A stretch of 64,000 nt of DNA, from the NCBI GenBank assembly GCA_021401465.1, contig JADDMT010000060.1:1-64000 (forward strand). The letters are read 5' to 3'. The position numbers and the translations under genes are program-made. The stretch comes from Teratosphaeria epicoccoides. Its lineage: Eukaryota > Ascomycota > Dothideomycetes > Mycosphaerellales > Teratosphaeriaceae. The notes below the pieces were generated by a model. That model saw only the letters and a list, made by a program, of their open reading frames with translations, had not been told where the DNA came from and did not search any database. Below are positions 1 through 9,257 of the stretch, in pieces; position 1 is the stretch's first letter, and each line of letters opens with the position of its first letter.

Positions 1-2150
1 CCTAATTGAGGAGCGTCGGGGGTTATAAGCACCCTTAGCGCCACCTCTGCGATAAGCAGAGAGCAGCGCTGTCTTGTACCTACTAAAAGGTCGGATTACT
101 CTGTCACACTGCGAGATATTTTCATATCATATAGCACATATATCTATATCAACATGATACTTGTTAGACTATGCTAGCTTTAGCTTAGTGTTACTAGCAT
201 CTAGATAGGCCTTTGCGGAGTTGCGGAGGTAATAGTAGGCGAGCTTATGCAGCCTTCTGCTACTCTCTAGCTCATTAGCGTTGCTAGTGATAGCAGCCAT
301 ATTAACGCCGACCTGTACTAAGGTGCTAGCGTACTATGCTAACGTGTCTGCAGGAAGGTACTCATTAATATCTGCCAAGAGTTAGCAAAGTGCCTCGAGG
401 CGTACTATGACTACACTATAATTAGCGTACTAGGTAGGGGTCGTGCATATCGAGCGAAGTTAAAGAGCTCTTAACAGCTCTCTAGTGCGTCGAGCGACTC
501 TGTAAGTGCTCTATGATTAGGACTTACCAAAACCTGTGGCTTCAAGGTATTCCTTAATCGCTGCTAATTAGGGACTGTTAGCATCGATTCGCATACTACT
601 TTAGCGGCTAGGCATGGTCTTATGACTCTCTGGATATCTATACAGCCGCTTAGGGACCCCTAGCACACAATGTAGCCGCCGTGGTTAGCTGCGAATCTTG
701 TGGTTCCTCTACAAGATTAAGAACTTAGTAGTAGCTGTCTAGATGATAGGCATGTAGACTGCGATAAAGGCGATCTTGTTAGAGAGGCAGTCTTTGCTCT
801 AATAGCCGCTGTCTTTAAGCACTTGAAACTAGTCTCTCTAGTAATTAAGCTTGGTCTTTAAGAGCTGGCCCTACTACACCTTAATGCGCTAATTCATCTT
901 CCTTGTCCTATACTAATAACAATCAGCGAATGTAAGCTCGTTCCTTGGCGGCGGCTAGGGTCTAAAGACTAGCTGCTTAGCTTGCTAGCGATGCTACACG
1001 TCTAGCCGGCGTAGGGGCTCGTCGTCGTCGTCGTCGTCGTCGTCTTGATCGTCAGAGTCGTCTATCTCGTCGACTAACAATAGCCCTTAGTCGCTAGCTG
1101 TAGCCGCTACCCTCGCCGCGAATTAAGCCTCTTGCTAATTGCCTAGCTCCTCTGCGTCTAGATAACGGCCTTCGCCTACGTCCCTACGAGCTTCTTGTAA
1201 CAGCTAAAAGTAAGCATCAGCTAGATCTAGTGTCTTAAGACCCCTGTCGCTCCGGATTATTTGAGGCACTATTAAGAACTCCCGCATACATCGAGAGTAT
1301 TATGCAAGGACGCTTAGCTTTATGCGTCTGACAATGCCAACGTAGATCCACATGATATTACGAGACTACACGTTAATAGCGGCGTAAATGCTAATTCTAA
1401 ACATCTCTATCTTGTAATAGGCGTCAATTGACTAGCCCTAGTTTAGTCTAGGAGCTCGAAGGACACCGCGCTTCACCCTTAAAGGACGACTACGCTCTTA
1501 AAAGCCCCGGGGGTTAACGCTCTATACGGCTTAGAAAAGGCGATCACTATTACGATTAAGTAGTAAGTACACTATGATTAGACTGTAAGTGTCCTTACTA
1601 TCCGACTGTCCTGTACGCACGTCGAAAGTGCACGTATAGGTTCTCCCTGCCATAATGCAGAGCATTACCTTTGTCATACTTACTACGTAATAGTAGTATA
1701 AGTCGCTACTCTTCCCTTTCCCCTTCCTCTTGATTAAGCTTCTTCTTGCAGCTAAGGGCAATACGTCGCTACTACAACGTTCTGCGGCTTATGTCGTATC
1801 CATTCGCAGACAATACATCTAGTATCTCCTTGTTAGTAGACCGCTAGCACTAGTGTTAGTACTCTATAAGGTAGTTAACCTTTGCTACGACTTTGCCTCT
1901 AATATAAGGTGCATATTTGCGGAAGCCCTAATTATCAAGCCGCCTTGCGAGGCAACTGCGACTAATAATCGTCTATTCTTCCCGCATGATAGTCTCCTGG
2001 ATATTGACATAGTAGATGCTAATAGCTATAGCTTGCTACATATACTCGTGCTAGTGCGGCCAGTCGATTACCTGAGGTGGCATGGTGAAAACAACAACGA
2101 TATTAGTGCTGATAGATTATTGTTGATAGGTAAATAGGCCTATATATGAG
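1..2150 (-). mobile_element. RIP-degraded transposon with DDE integrase-like ORF remnant
   Basis: Reading the minus strand from about 1761 down to about 180 gives one continuous frame broken by roughly 30 stop codons, mostly TAG and TAA, with no frameshift needed. Conserved pieces of the fungal 'integrase core domain' family remain: SIDAYYK, then a hydrophobic stretch IYAAINV, then RSDRGLKT, an Asp-run linker, and ELTFADCY followed by a decayed RIKV where the family has a Glu before two Trp. The Glu reads as Lys and both Trp codons as stops, as expected from C-to-T change on either strand. The whole segment is rich in TpA and CTAG-like words and the signature fades near 2150. This is the expected result of repeat-induced point mutation in ascomycetes. 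Terminal repeats were not found, and the left end lies outside the window. The integrase assignment rests on motif memory, so the family name is tentative. Confidence 0.75.
1021..1044. repeat. (GTC)8 trinucleotide repeat
   Basis: Eight uninterrupted GTC copies. On the minus strand they encode an Asp run in the integrase remnant, within an acidic linker between the second and third catalytic segments. The repeat holds no CpA, the usual RIP target, which may be why it stayed clean while its surroundings were mutated. Confidence 0.9.
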
Positions 2151-2739
2151 TTAGAAGGTCGATTCTTGATGTGGCCGAGAACACCCCTCATGTGGAATTG
2201 GCACATTTGGACCGCCGTCCAAAGTCAAGAGAAAGTCTAAAAGTATCTGGATGATCCACCTATCAATCAACTGACTGCTAGTCTTCCGACTCTGTCGATG
2301 TTATCAGAAGCCGTCAAAGCTTCAGAGGTCTCACAATCTACTCAGACCTTGAGTATCATTGGCATCGGATGGCGGTCCAAACGCCAGTCCTGATGCTCGT
2401 GAGCGACAGCGTTCAGACAAAACCTAGCAGGTTCTGACTGACTCCTAGCTGGTAATCAGGACAGCCATACCTTTCGGCTGAGGAGGCACGGTGTTAGCTT
2501 TCGAATGCATTGAGTCACCTGCCACTCACAAGTCAGCTCCTTGATCGACGGAACCACCGAGACCAAACCGCAGTATGAGACATTGACCAAGCTGCCAACA
2601 TCGCTTTTAGGAATGGGGATACCTGCGCGCGGTGCCTTCCTGATAGGCAATGCAACGTCTTCGGCTACAACTGTTCTTTCAACTCACGTCAATTCCAATG
2701 GCTTAGAGTGTACCTTGTGTTAGACACATTCGCTTATCT
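2151..2739. other. Intergenic stretch beside the degraded transposon
   Basis: Base composition returns to normal here, without the TpA excess seen to the left. Short open frames exist but none has a recognisable domain or credible splice structure. It may hold further unrecognisable pieces of the transporter gene whose fragment starts near 2740. Confidence 0.5.
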
Positions 2740-3160
2740 GCTACATGCCAGGCCTGTGGAATGCAAAAGAGAACGCTCTAATAATCGTCGCCTACTGGGG
2801 CTCATGCTGTACGGCATATGGCCTGGACCAATGAGCGCCCTCGAACTCTATTACGGCCGCAGAATCAATGCTGAATGGAACCCCTTATACCTCCTAACCA
2901 GCCAGATAATAGGGTATGCTTCTGCCGGAGTCTTCCGTGACGGCCTGGTCTGTGCGGCGAAGATGAATTGTCCTGGGGTGCTCCCAAACGTGGCGCTCTT
3001 CAAAGCTATGCATAACGATTCGAGTGTGACTGAAAGGCGTCTCGCATTCATCGCCTACGTTGTCGTTCGTACTTCCTGCTGGCAGTACGTATATCGATCC
3101 CTGGACCCATGTGAAACTGGAGGATTCTGGCGATTCTGGCGATTGTTTCAAGGTGGTTTT
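2740..3160 (+). pseudogene. Oligopeptide transporter (OPT family) gene fragment
   Basis: An open frame contains a recognisable middle portion of a fungal OPT small-peptide transporter: YYGRRINAEWNP, then SQIIGYASAGVFRD, then NCPGVLPNVALFKAMH, then a stretch with DPCETGGFW. In intact members these correspond to the helices and loops around the S-Q-I-x-G-Y motif and the 'xP..LVN..LFxTLH' loop. Intact OPT proteins run to about 700-900 residues with 12-16 membrane segments; only about 140 residues are visible, with no start, no N-terminal motif and no C-terminal half. Several normally hydrophobic positions are substituted. It would have been a plasma-membrane proton-coupled peptide importer. It lies between a dead transposon and a broken MFS gene, so decay in a poorly constrained region is likely. 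Confidence 0.65.
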
Positions 3161-3359
3161 CAGAGCTCGTCCTTCCGGTCATGCATGTCAAGGGTGAGCC
3201 CAGGGGGGCCGGCGGAGAAAATCGAAAGTATTAGGTCGTGTGCTTGAAGCGGTCTTATTCGAGGTCGATAATGCTCATATGACAGAGAAGCTCACAGTAT
3301 CTCATACTAAATTGAGTACCTAAAGCTTGGAAGACTGGATCCAAGATCGATGCTGTTCG

Positions 3360-4334
3360 CCTGTGACAGCCTGTGATCTTTTCTGCCGGCTTACCTCGCA
3401 GCGTTTTCTGCGCGGATATATACAACATTTGCTGTAGTGCAGATCAGGACTGTTCCAATCGCTCCAAGATTGATAGCGTGGCCAGTAGTATACTTTGGCG
3501 CGTCCTGTAACAGATACGCAAATGTGGCAGCAAATGCCCTGTCAAAAGTGATGAGCAGGAGGTCAGTGAATGTCTCACACAGAATGCCGTCCTAGCCATC
3601 AGCACTCACCCACAATTGCCGCTCGCGACCTGGAGTCCCAGACTAGTGGTCTTGATATAGAAGGGCGCGAGATTTGTTACTGAGCCATGCAAGCACCAGA
3701 GCGAGCACGGCAAGGCGCCTGCTGCCCTAAAAAAGGTACCAGCGTATTTGACGCCGGGGTTCTGTGACGCGCACTGCAGGACTTTGATGTTGTCAGGTGC
3801 GGGTCTCAATTATGGTGTCTAAAGGCACTTACTGTAGCCGACTACTGCTATCAAAGAACAGATAAAGATCAGTGGACCTCTAATCTTGATATGATCGCTC
3901 AAGAAGGCCACACAGATGAGGACAAGAAAAGTCAGGAAGTTGGGCGGCACGGTCAACAGCTGCGCACTGATCGCTTTGTATCCTAGGCCGCTGATGATGC
4001 TTGATAGGAATAAAATGTGGCTGTAGATTGGCACCAGTACACGGAAAATTTACCGGTGAGTTTGAGGTCATTGACAAGGCCATCGAGCTTTGCATTTCCT
4101 GGCACATTGGTCAGTGATCAGATGACCAACAGGCGAGCTCCAAGACGAACCAATGTTACTGCGATCAATAAAAGCCAAGAGCCATAGCGCGAATATCCAT
4201 GGCAAGATGTGACAGTCGAGTTTCCTTGTAATCCTTGCGTCAAGAAATGTATTGACTTCGACCGCTTCACCCGTGACCTGGTTTTTCAGCTCCAACTTTC
4301 CGGCTCCACGCGCCTTGTCATTCTTAACACCCAT
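3360..4334 (-). pseudogene. MFS transporter (Dal5/allantoate permease-like) with large internal deletion
   Basis: The minus strand starts with a Met-led N-terminus and the first transmembrane segment (LDCHILPWIFALWLLAFIDR, then SNIG). A 5' splice site GTTCGT and 3' site CCAG then join SNIG to NAKLDGL and NDLKLTG, as in anion:cation symporter MFS proteins. After LTG the text jumps to the eighth helix region (LFLSSIISGLGY, LLTVPPN, FLSDHIKIRGP). Two more introns fit: GTAAGT...CTGCAG after VVGYS, and GTGAGT...GACAG joining GNCG to AFAATFAYLLQDAP. The tail reads GHAINLGAIGTVLICTTANVVYIR. Roughly 250 residues (helices 2-7) are missing, so the product cannot transport. All three splice sites still look usable, so the deletion is the main lesion. 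Substrate is unknown; the Dal5-like family imports nicotinate, allantoate and similar anions. Confidence 0.75.
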
Positions 4335-4929
4335 CTATAGCTAGCTTAAACCAGAAGTGGTGAGAAGAGTCAACACCTCAAGTTTGCTCCACCGACCTTG
4401 AACTGCACTTATGCCTACCAGACTCGTCGATCACGAGTCCGTCCGACCGTCGGCCGCTCACGGACATTGTTGGAATAACGTAACAGTACCGTTTCGGACC
4501 GAGTGACGGGCAGAGCAGACAAATTGAACACAAAGGATGCAATAGGCCGCATCATTACCCCGGAGTTTCACGTGCATGGTGCGGAACGCTTTGGCTAATC
4601 TGAAAGTGCACTTTGCAAGCACGATATCACATTCAGCCACGTTGTCATCGGGCTTGGGCATCATGCTTGTTTTCATCGTGAGTCCAGACGATGTAAGCCA
4701 GGTACGCTGCGGCCTCGATCGATTTGAGTCCTGTCTGATGACAAGCGTAGTCAGCCAGCTCCATGCTCTACATCTCACCATCCCACGCACCGCCACCGAT
4801 TGTTGCAAGAGACGCCACAATAATGACTTCCTTCCGAGCGGAGAACTCCCAAATGACTCCGGTCCGGGTGGTGATGAGACCTTTTGTTTGATAGAGAGCG
4901 AAAGCGTGTAATTGCGCTCTTTCGACATC
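4335..4929. other. Stretch between MFS and hexosaminidase pseudogenes
   Basis: On the minus strand, 4600-4910 reads as protein-like sequence (for example IIVASLATIGGGAWDGEM, then ELADYACHQTG) interrupted by stops. It continues the frame of the hexosaminidase remnant but does not match the C-terminus I would expect of that family. It could be a diverged tail or a separate dead gene. Confidence 0.35.
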
Positions 4930-6290
4930 GAAGGCGTACATAGTGTCGATGAAAGCGTTATATCTTGTTGCTCAGTCGTATTTCGAGTAGTAATCCCAGA
5001 CGTACTCCTGCAAGGGATAGACAGCAGATCAGTTGATATCCCGAACGGCGATCAATCTCAGTGACCTCATCAATCAACCAGCTGACTGGCAAGCACAGCT
5101 TTGGCAGCCATATAAGCCATTGACAAAGCCGCAAGACATCTTTCAAGCGGTCGCCTGAGTGACCGCTGGGAGTACTCAATATGACACAAGCATCGGTTTA
5201 CCCACGTCCGCACCAATATGAACCGAAATGCTCTGGAACCATGGCAGGTACGTGGCCCATACAGCTTCCATCATGGTGATATTCAACAGATCGTCAGCGT
5301 CTTTTGATGCCAGCTCTGGTTTTCAATCGGGGATGACAAGAGTGTGGCCTGGACCTTCAATCTCTGGGATCACAATCACGCCACGAGCCGCACAGCGGGA
5401 CCGCATCACATTCTTCACGAGTGTAAGACTCGGTTTGGTGTTTGTTCAGGCCGGCGACGCCCGGCTCATCTGACCAGAGCCGGAACCGAGCTTACAAAGC
5501 CTCCCGTTGTTCGGCAGTGTCTCGGAATGTGGTTAAATTGTCCCCAAGATGAATGCGAAACGAGTCTTGTCTAAGAGCACAGTCCGATCAGGAACGACGG
5601 CGGATCAAAGTGGCCCCGTCATCCAACTGCACCAGTCAGATCGGTGCTGTAAGCTCACTGCAAAGGAATCCAATTTACCATCATGCCTCTGGTGTTCCAG
5701 CCTGGCGCATCACTGCCGCTTCCAACAGGCAGACTTCCATTGCTCAAGATAGGCTATTGCAAAAGTGTCCTGGTACCCCACCGAGCTCCGGATGGACTGG
5801 CCTCAGTAATCTGCATCCTCAGTCACTCCAGACTTGTATGCTCGGCCAGCTGCGTCGAGGAATGCTGAGTCGTTGCCCAAAGTCAAGCAGATCACGTTGA
5901 CGACTGCGAGATCGCCATTTGACAGGGATGAGGAGATTTCCTCGCCTACGACAGCTGACAGGTCCTTGTGAAACGTCGTAGTGAACTCTTACAACGTCGG
6001 CGAGACCAGAGTTCAGCCAGCAGTGTCGGTGGTATTGATGCAGTTGCTGTCGATGAGGATTCGAGTGGCGCTGTTAATGGTGAAGACTTCGCTACTGCTG
6101 CTGCACGTGAACGGCACTGTGGGTACAGCGACCAACTCCGCCAGGACAGTGACCATGCAGAGGCATATTGGGAGCAACAGATTCATTCTGGACCTGAAGA
6201 CTCTCGTTAAGCTCGTGAGTGAAGACAACAGGTCTTCCTGGAGGACTACCACCACCTGCGTGATATTTGCACGATTGGGTTTGTGTTAGT
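4930..6290 (-). pseudogene. GH20 beta-N-acetylhexosaminidase pseudogene
   Basis: Pieces of a secreted fungal family 20 hexosaminidase occur in order on the minus strand but in different frames. They are an N-terminal non-catalytic region (SNGDLAVVNVICLTLGNDSA), the WGTRTLLQ motif near 5800, SGSDAPGWNTRGMM near 5690, RGVIVIPEIEGPGHTLVIPD near 5400-5340, and the active-site strand SVHIGADVGKP near 5200. A segment ATRYNAFIDTMYAFD follows near 4960. In active enzymes the strand reads H-x-G-A-D-E; here the Asp is kept but the Glu that acts as general acid is Val. Several in-frame stops and at least two frame changes lie between the blocks, and not all can be explained by introns. Intact enzymes release terminal GlcNAc from chitin oligomers and glycoproteins outside the cell. 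Confidence 0.7.
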
Positions 6291-6737
6291 CCCACGGTGG
6301 AGGAGCGTGACCCGCCCAGATCGGCGACATGGCTCTTGGAGCCAAGCCCGCATACTTCTTCCGCGAGTCCATGTTGCTGCTGTAGGGTAGCAGATGAACA
6401 TTGTATTTGTGCAGTGTGGCTACACTCCGAACAGGCGAGGGAGTTTCATCTTCATGTTGCCGGTTTGAGAAAGGATCGGAATCGCGACAGTGGTGGAAGT
6501 GGGAAGCCTTTGTGAGCGGGACACTCTTCTCCTGCACCTGACCAAAGCCACTATGGAAGGATTTTCATGATGTCAGGGCAGAGGGGAGGATTTTGAGCCG
6601 GCTTGTACATAGTAGATTGTCAGCGTGAGATTTAGAGTACCCAATATATTCCAACGAAAAGCGGCTGCACAATCGGCATTTCACCTGACATATCTGCACC
6701 TTGCTCGACATACTCAGAGCTTTCAGCAGAATCGAAA
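6291..6737. other. Intergenic, likely promoter of small gene
   Basis: No credible reading frame is visible. The last 100 bp before 6738 would be the promoter and leader of the small gene starting there; no clear TATA box was seen. Confidence 0.4.
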
Positions 6738-7040
6738 ATGTCATATAGCATGTCCTACGCTGGCGGTGGTTACAGCTACAACCCGAACAACGAGGCCATG
6801 AATGAGAAGACCATGACATCCCAGCAGGCAGACTCAGCGCGACAAAAATCGGCGTCCGTCATGGAAGCACTGAAGAGCGGCGAGCCAGGCGCAGCCGATC
6901 GAGCCATGGGCAAGTCTGAAGGTACTGGCGGTGCGGCATTGGGGACGTTCTCGCGGTTGAAGAGCAAACTCGCCAAAAACGATCATACGAAGGCGAGGGA
7001 TCGCAAAGCGTTGGATGACAATGAGTCCGTCATTCGCTGA
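6738..7040 (+). CDS. Small hypothetical protein, 100 aa
   Basis: An uninterrupted single-exon frame starts with ATG after an A-rich leader (AAAATGT), a good fungal start context. The N-terminus is Tyr/Gly-rich (YAGGGYSYNP). The rest is hydrophilic and probably disordered, with an Ala/Gly-rich middle (about residues 50-68) and a charged Lys/Arg-rich end. There is no signal peptide, membrane segment or recognised domain. It stands at the edge of the decayed region, 220 bp upstream of the questin-oxidase-like gene and on the same strand. The composition looks like a genuine small fungal protein rather than a chance frame, but no function can be given. Confidence 0.5.
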   Translation: MSYSMSYAGGGYSYNPNNEAMNEKTMTSQQADSARQKSASVMEALKSGEPGAADRAMGKSEGTGGAALGTFSRLKSKLAKNDHTKARDRKALDDNESVIR

Positions 7041-7261
7041 GGAAGCCAAAAGAAGTTCGGGACGTCGTACGCGATGATGGAGCAATATGTTGTGGCTTGG
7101 AGAGGTCTCCGTTGTTGATACCTTACCTGTAGCAGCGTGAATGCAATGCGGGGAGACCATGTGAACCCTGCAGGCCGTCTGTCGTCACTCTCAAGGTACT
7201 TTGTTCGTTCTATGGTCAGCAGACAGTCAATGATGTAGGTGACTTTCATGTTCTCCATACA

Positions 7262-8608
7262 GTGCCTCACCAGCAACTCATCGCAGCGATGTTTCAGTTG
7301 CGCCTGCCTTCTCTACCAACCTGGGGCACTTTCGGTGGCGGCATCAGACTTCCCAAAGCAGAAATCCATGACATAGAAGAGCGACCACAGAAGCGAGCAC
7401 GAACACTGAAGCACTTATTGAAGGCCAACCACATAAACCATTCGATTATCTACAACAGTCAGCGCTTCCACAACCACACTCCGCATATTCTCGGCTCAGC
7501 CTACATATTTGGCGCCCAGAGCGAAGAATTAAGAGAGATCTATGAAGCGGAAGGCAAGCATTTGGAGCCATGGGACGACAGTCCGGGAGAGATCAGCAAA
7601 CACGACTGGCGGGAATATCTGGGCAAGAGAGAGTATCAGAGGGCATATCTTGACTTCTTTGAAGATCAGTTGGTCAGTCATGGCTATGACTGGCAGGCAC
7701 TTCTGAAAGAGTTCCTCCTAGAAGGGAAGGATCCGCTCATAAACAATCTGGTTGCTGGCCTTGGACATCCCTTGATACATCTTGGCTATGCAGAAGAACT
7801 GAGTAGCAGGACGGTCGCCATTGAGGCCCTCGTGCTGGCAACGTGCTTCTACAACGATTGGCATGTCTTTTTGGACGATCCAAAGTACACCAAGCCTTCC
7901 ACCAACCCTACCGACTCGCTCTTTACGATCATCGAGCGTGTACGCCACGACAAGATTTTTGACGGGCTCTTCGATCATCAAGGCTCCGACAATATCAATG
8001 CTCTTCTTGCCAATGAGGAAGTTGCAGCACAAGCTCTCGAATACTGGAATCAGTGGGACATAAAGAAGCCGACCGAACAGTTCGCTGAATCGCAGAAGGT
8101 AGCTGTAGCTCTCGTTGTCGCCTCTCAAGAATCCAATGACGAAGAGCAAAGGAAGAAATACGACTTCTTCGCGGTCCACCTCCTCACCACTTCCCACGCC
8201 GTACGCATCCTGCTCTCCTGGCTACCGTCCAAATGGCACATCCCACTGGTCAGACAATGGTGGCTCTTCGTCGTGCTGGTCTATATCGCCCAAATGCGAC
8301 CGACGGTCAACATAGATCGCATCAAGCTGGTGGAGTTGGAGGGTCGCGATTGGAAGTACGTCACTGATCGAGCTCTGAAGGGCAGGTATAGGACGGATGC
8401 GCATTATGTGAAGGCACTGAGATGCATGCATGAGGCGAGTAAGACGTGGGGAGATACGAACCAGTATTATCTTAAGGCTGCCGTGAAGATGGCAGAGGAG
8501 TTTGATGGCTGGGGTGGCTTTGGGCCGAGGGATGTGGAGATCGAGGATCAGGGCGACGGTCGGCTCGCGAGGAGGTATAGTGGGCAAGGCGATGCCTTTG
8601 AGGCATGA
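7262..8608 (+). CDS. Questin oxidase-like protein (DUF4243)
   Basis: A single exon of 448 codons. The pattern is that of the questin oxidase/AflY family: an N-terminal His-rich segment (HNHTPHILGSAYIFGA, about residues 70-85), then LGHPLIHLGYAEE at about 167-179, and a second His-containing helix HLLTTSHAVRILL in the C-terminal half. Family members include GedK, a Baeyer-Villiger-type oxidase that opens the anthraquinone questin, and AflY of aflatoxin biosynthesis. Many other fungal members are uncharacterised. The length is normal and there is no signal peptide. A second Met at 7289 could also be the start, since the first nine residues look unremarkable. No polyketide synthase or other pathway gene is adjacent, so the substrate is unknown. 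It could be a stand-alone oxygenase. Confidence 0.75.
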   Translation: MPHQQLIAAMFQLRLPSLPTWGTFGGGIRLPKAEIHDIEERPQKRARTLKHLLKANHINHSIIYNSQRFHNHTPHILGSAYIFGAQSEELREIYEAEGKHLEPWDDSPGEISKHDWREYLGKREYQRAYLDFFEDQLVSHGYDWQALLKEFLLEGKDPLINNLVAGLGHPLIHLGYAEELSSRTVAIEALVLATCFYNDWHVFLDDPKYTKPSTNPTDSLFTIIERVRHDKIFDGLFDHQGSDNINALLANEEVAAQALEYWNQWDIKKPTEQFAESQKVAVALVVASQESNDEEQRKKYDFFAVHLLTTSHAVRILLSWLPSKWHIPLVRQWWLFVVLVYIAQMRPTVNIDRIKLVELEGRDWKYVTDRALKGRYRTDAHYVKALRCMHEASKTWGDTNQYYLKAAVKMAEEFDGWGGFGPRDVEIEDQGDGRLARRYSGQGDAFEA

Positions 8609-8733
8609 GTGAAGAGTAGTGAGTCGTGCTTTCCTTACGCATGCAGTATGAGTGCAATGATGCACATAGAGTTCATGTCTGTACTGCTGGCGTGTCTCGC
8701 CAACTTGCGATGCAGCCATCCTCCAATCCATAC

Positions 8734-9257
8734 CTACCGCGTCTCCTTGTCCTTCTGACGGCGTGACTGTGCTGCACCAGCAGCACTTGCTGGCATCTCC
8801 AGCATCTGCTGTAGCTCCACCGCCAGCTGCTCGCTCAGTGCATGAGTCGTTGCTCCGGCAGCTGTCTGAGCAGCGGAGGCAGTGTTGGGAGCTTGAGCGC
8901 CTTGACGTTGCTGTGTCGGCTTGTTTGGCACTCGCAACGGCGCTGGATAGGCAGATTGGGGCGGTTCGAAGGTCGCTTCTGCGCCCACAGGCAGCGGTGC
9001 CGATGTCAGACCTTGGACGACATGGGGCGGAGTTGTGTTCGCCTCCCATTCGATCCAGCCGGCGATGATGAGGGGGCTGGCATCGCGCAATTCGACTTCT
9101 CTGGGAATGTTCCACAGCCTGGTTGATCGAGGTCAGCGTTTGTGCATCGATCTCAGTCTCATGACCACACGTACCACCGAATCACACGGGAAAAGCCATG
9201 TGCGTTCTCATGGAAGCTTGGAGCTTGCTTGGGAAGGCCGTCGTTTGGAGTGGACAT
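8734..9257 (-). CDS. Conserved-looking hypothetical protein, two exons, 155 aa
   Basis: Exon 1 runs from the ATG at 9257 to 9175 and exon 2 from 9118 to the stop at 8734. The 56-bp intron has GTACGT and CCAG borders, and the joined frame reads through as ...FSRVIRW-LWNIPREVELRDASPL. The first 75 residues look globular, with several Trp (RVIRWLWNIP, IIAGWIEWEAN). The second half is Ala/Gln/Pro-rich and probably disordered. There is no signal peptide or membrane segment, and I recognise no domain. It is convergent with the questin-oxidase-like gene, with only about 125 bp between the stops. The intron makes a chance frame unlikely, but start and intron need transcript support. Confidence 0.55.

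Noticed and set aside
1853..2137. 94-codon plus-strand frame in the RIP-mutated region
   Set aside because: TpA-rich sequence opposite to the coding strand of the dead integrase; it is probably part of the same element, not a gene.
8222..9115. 297-codon minus-strand frame
   Set aside because: Overlaps the end of the questin-oxidase-like gene and the two-exon gene in another frame; His/Arg/Cys/Ser-rich shadow.
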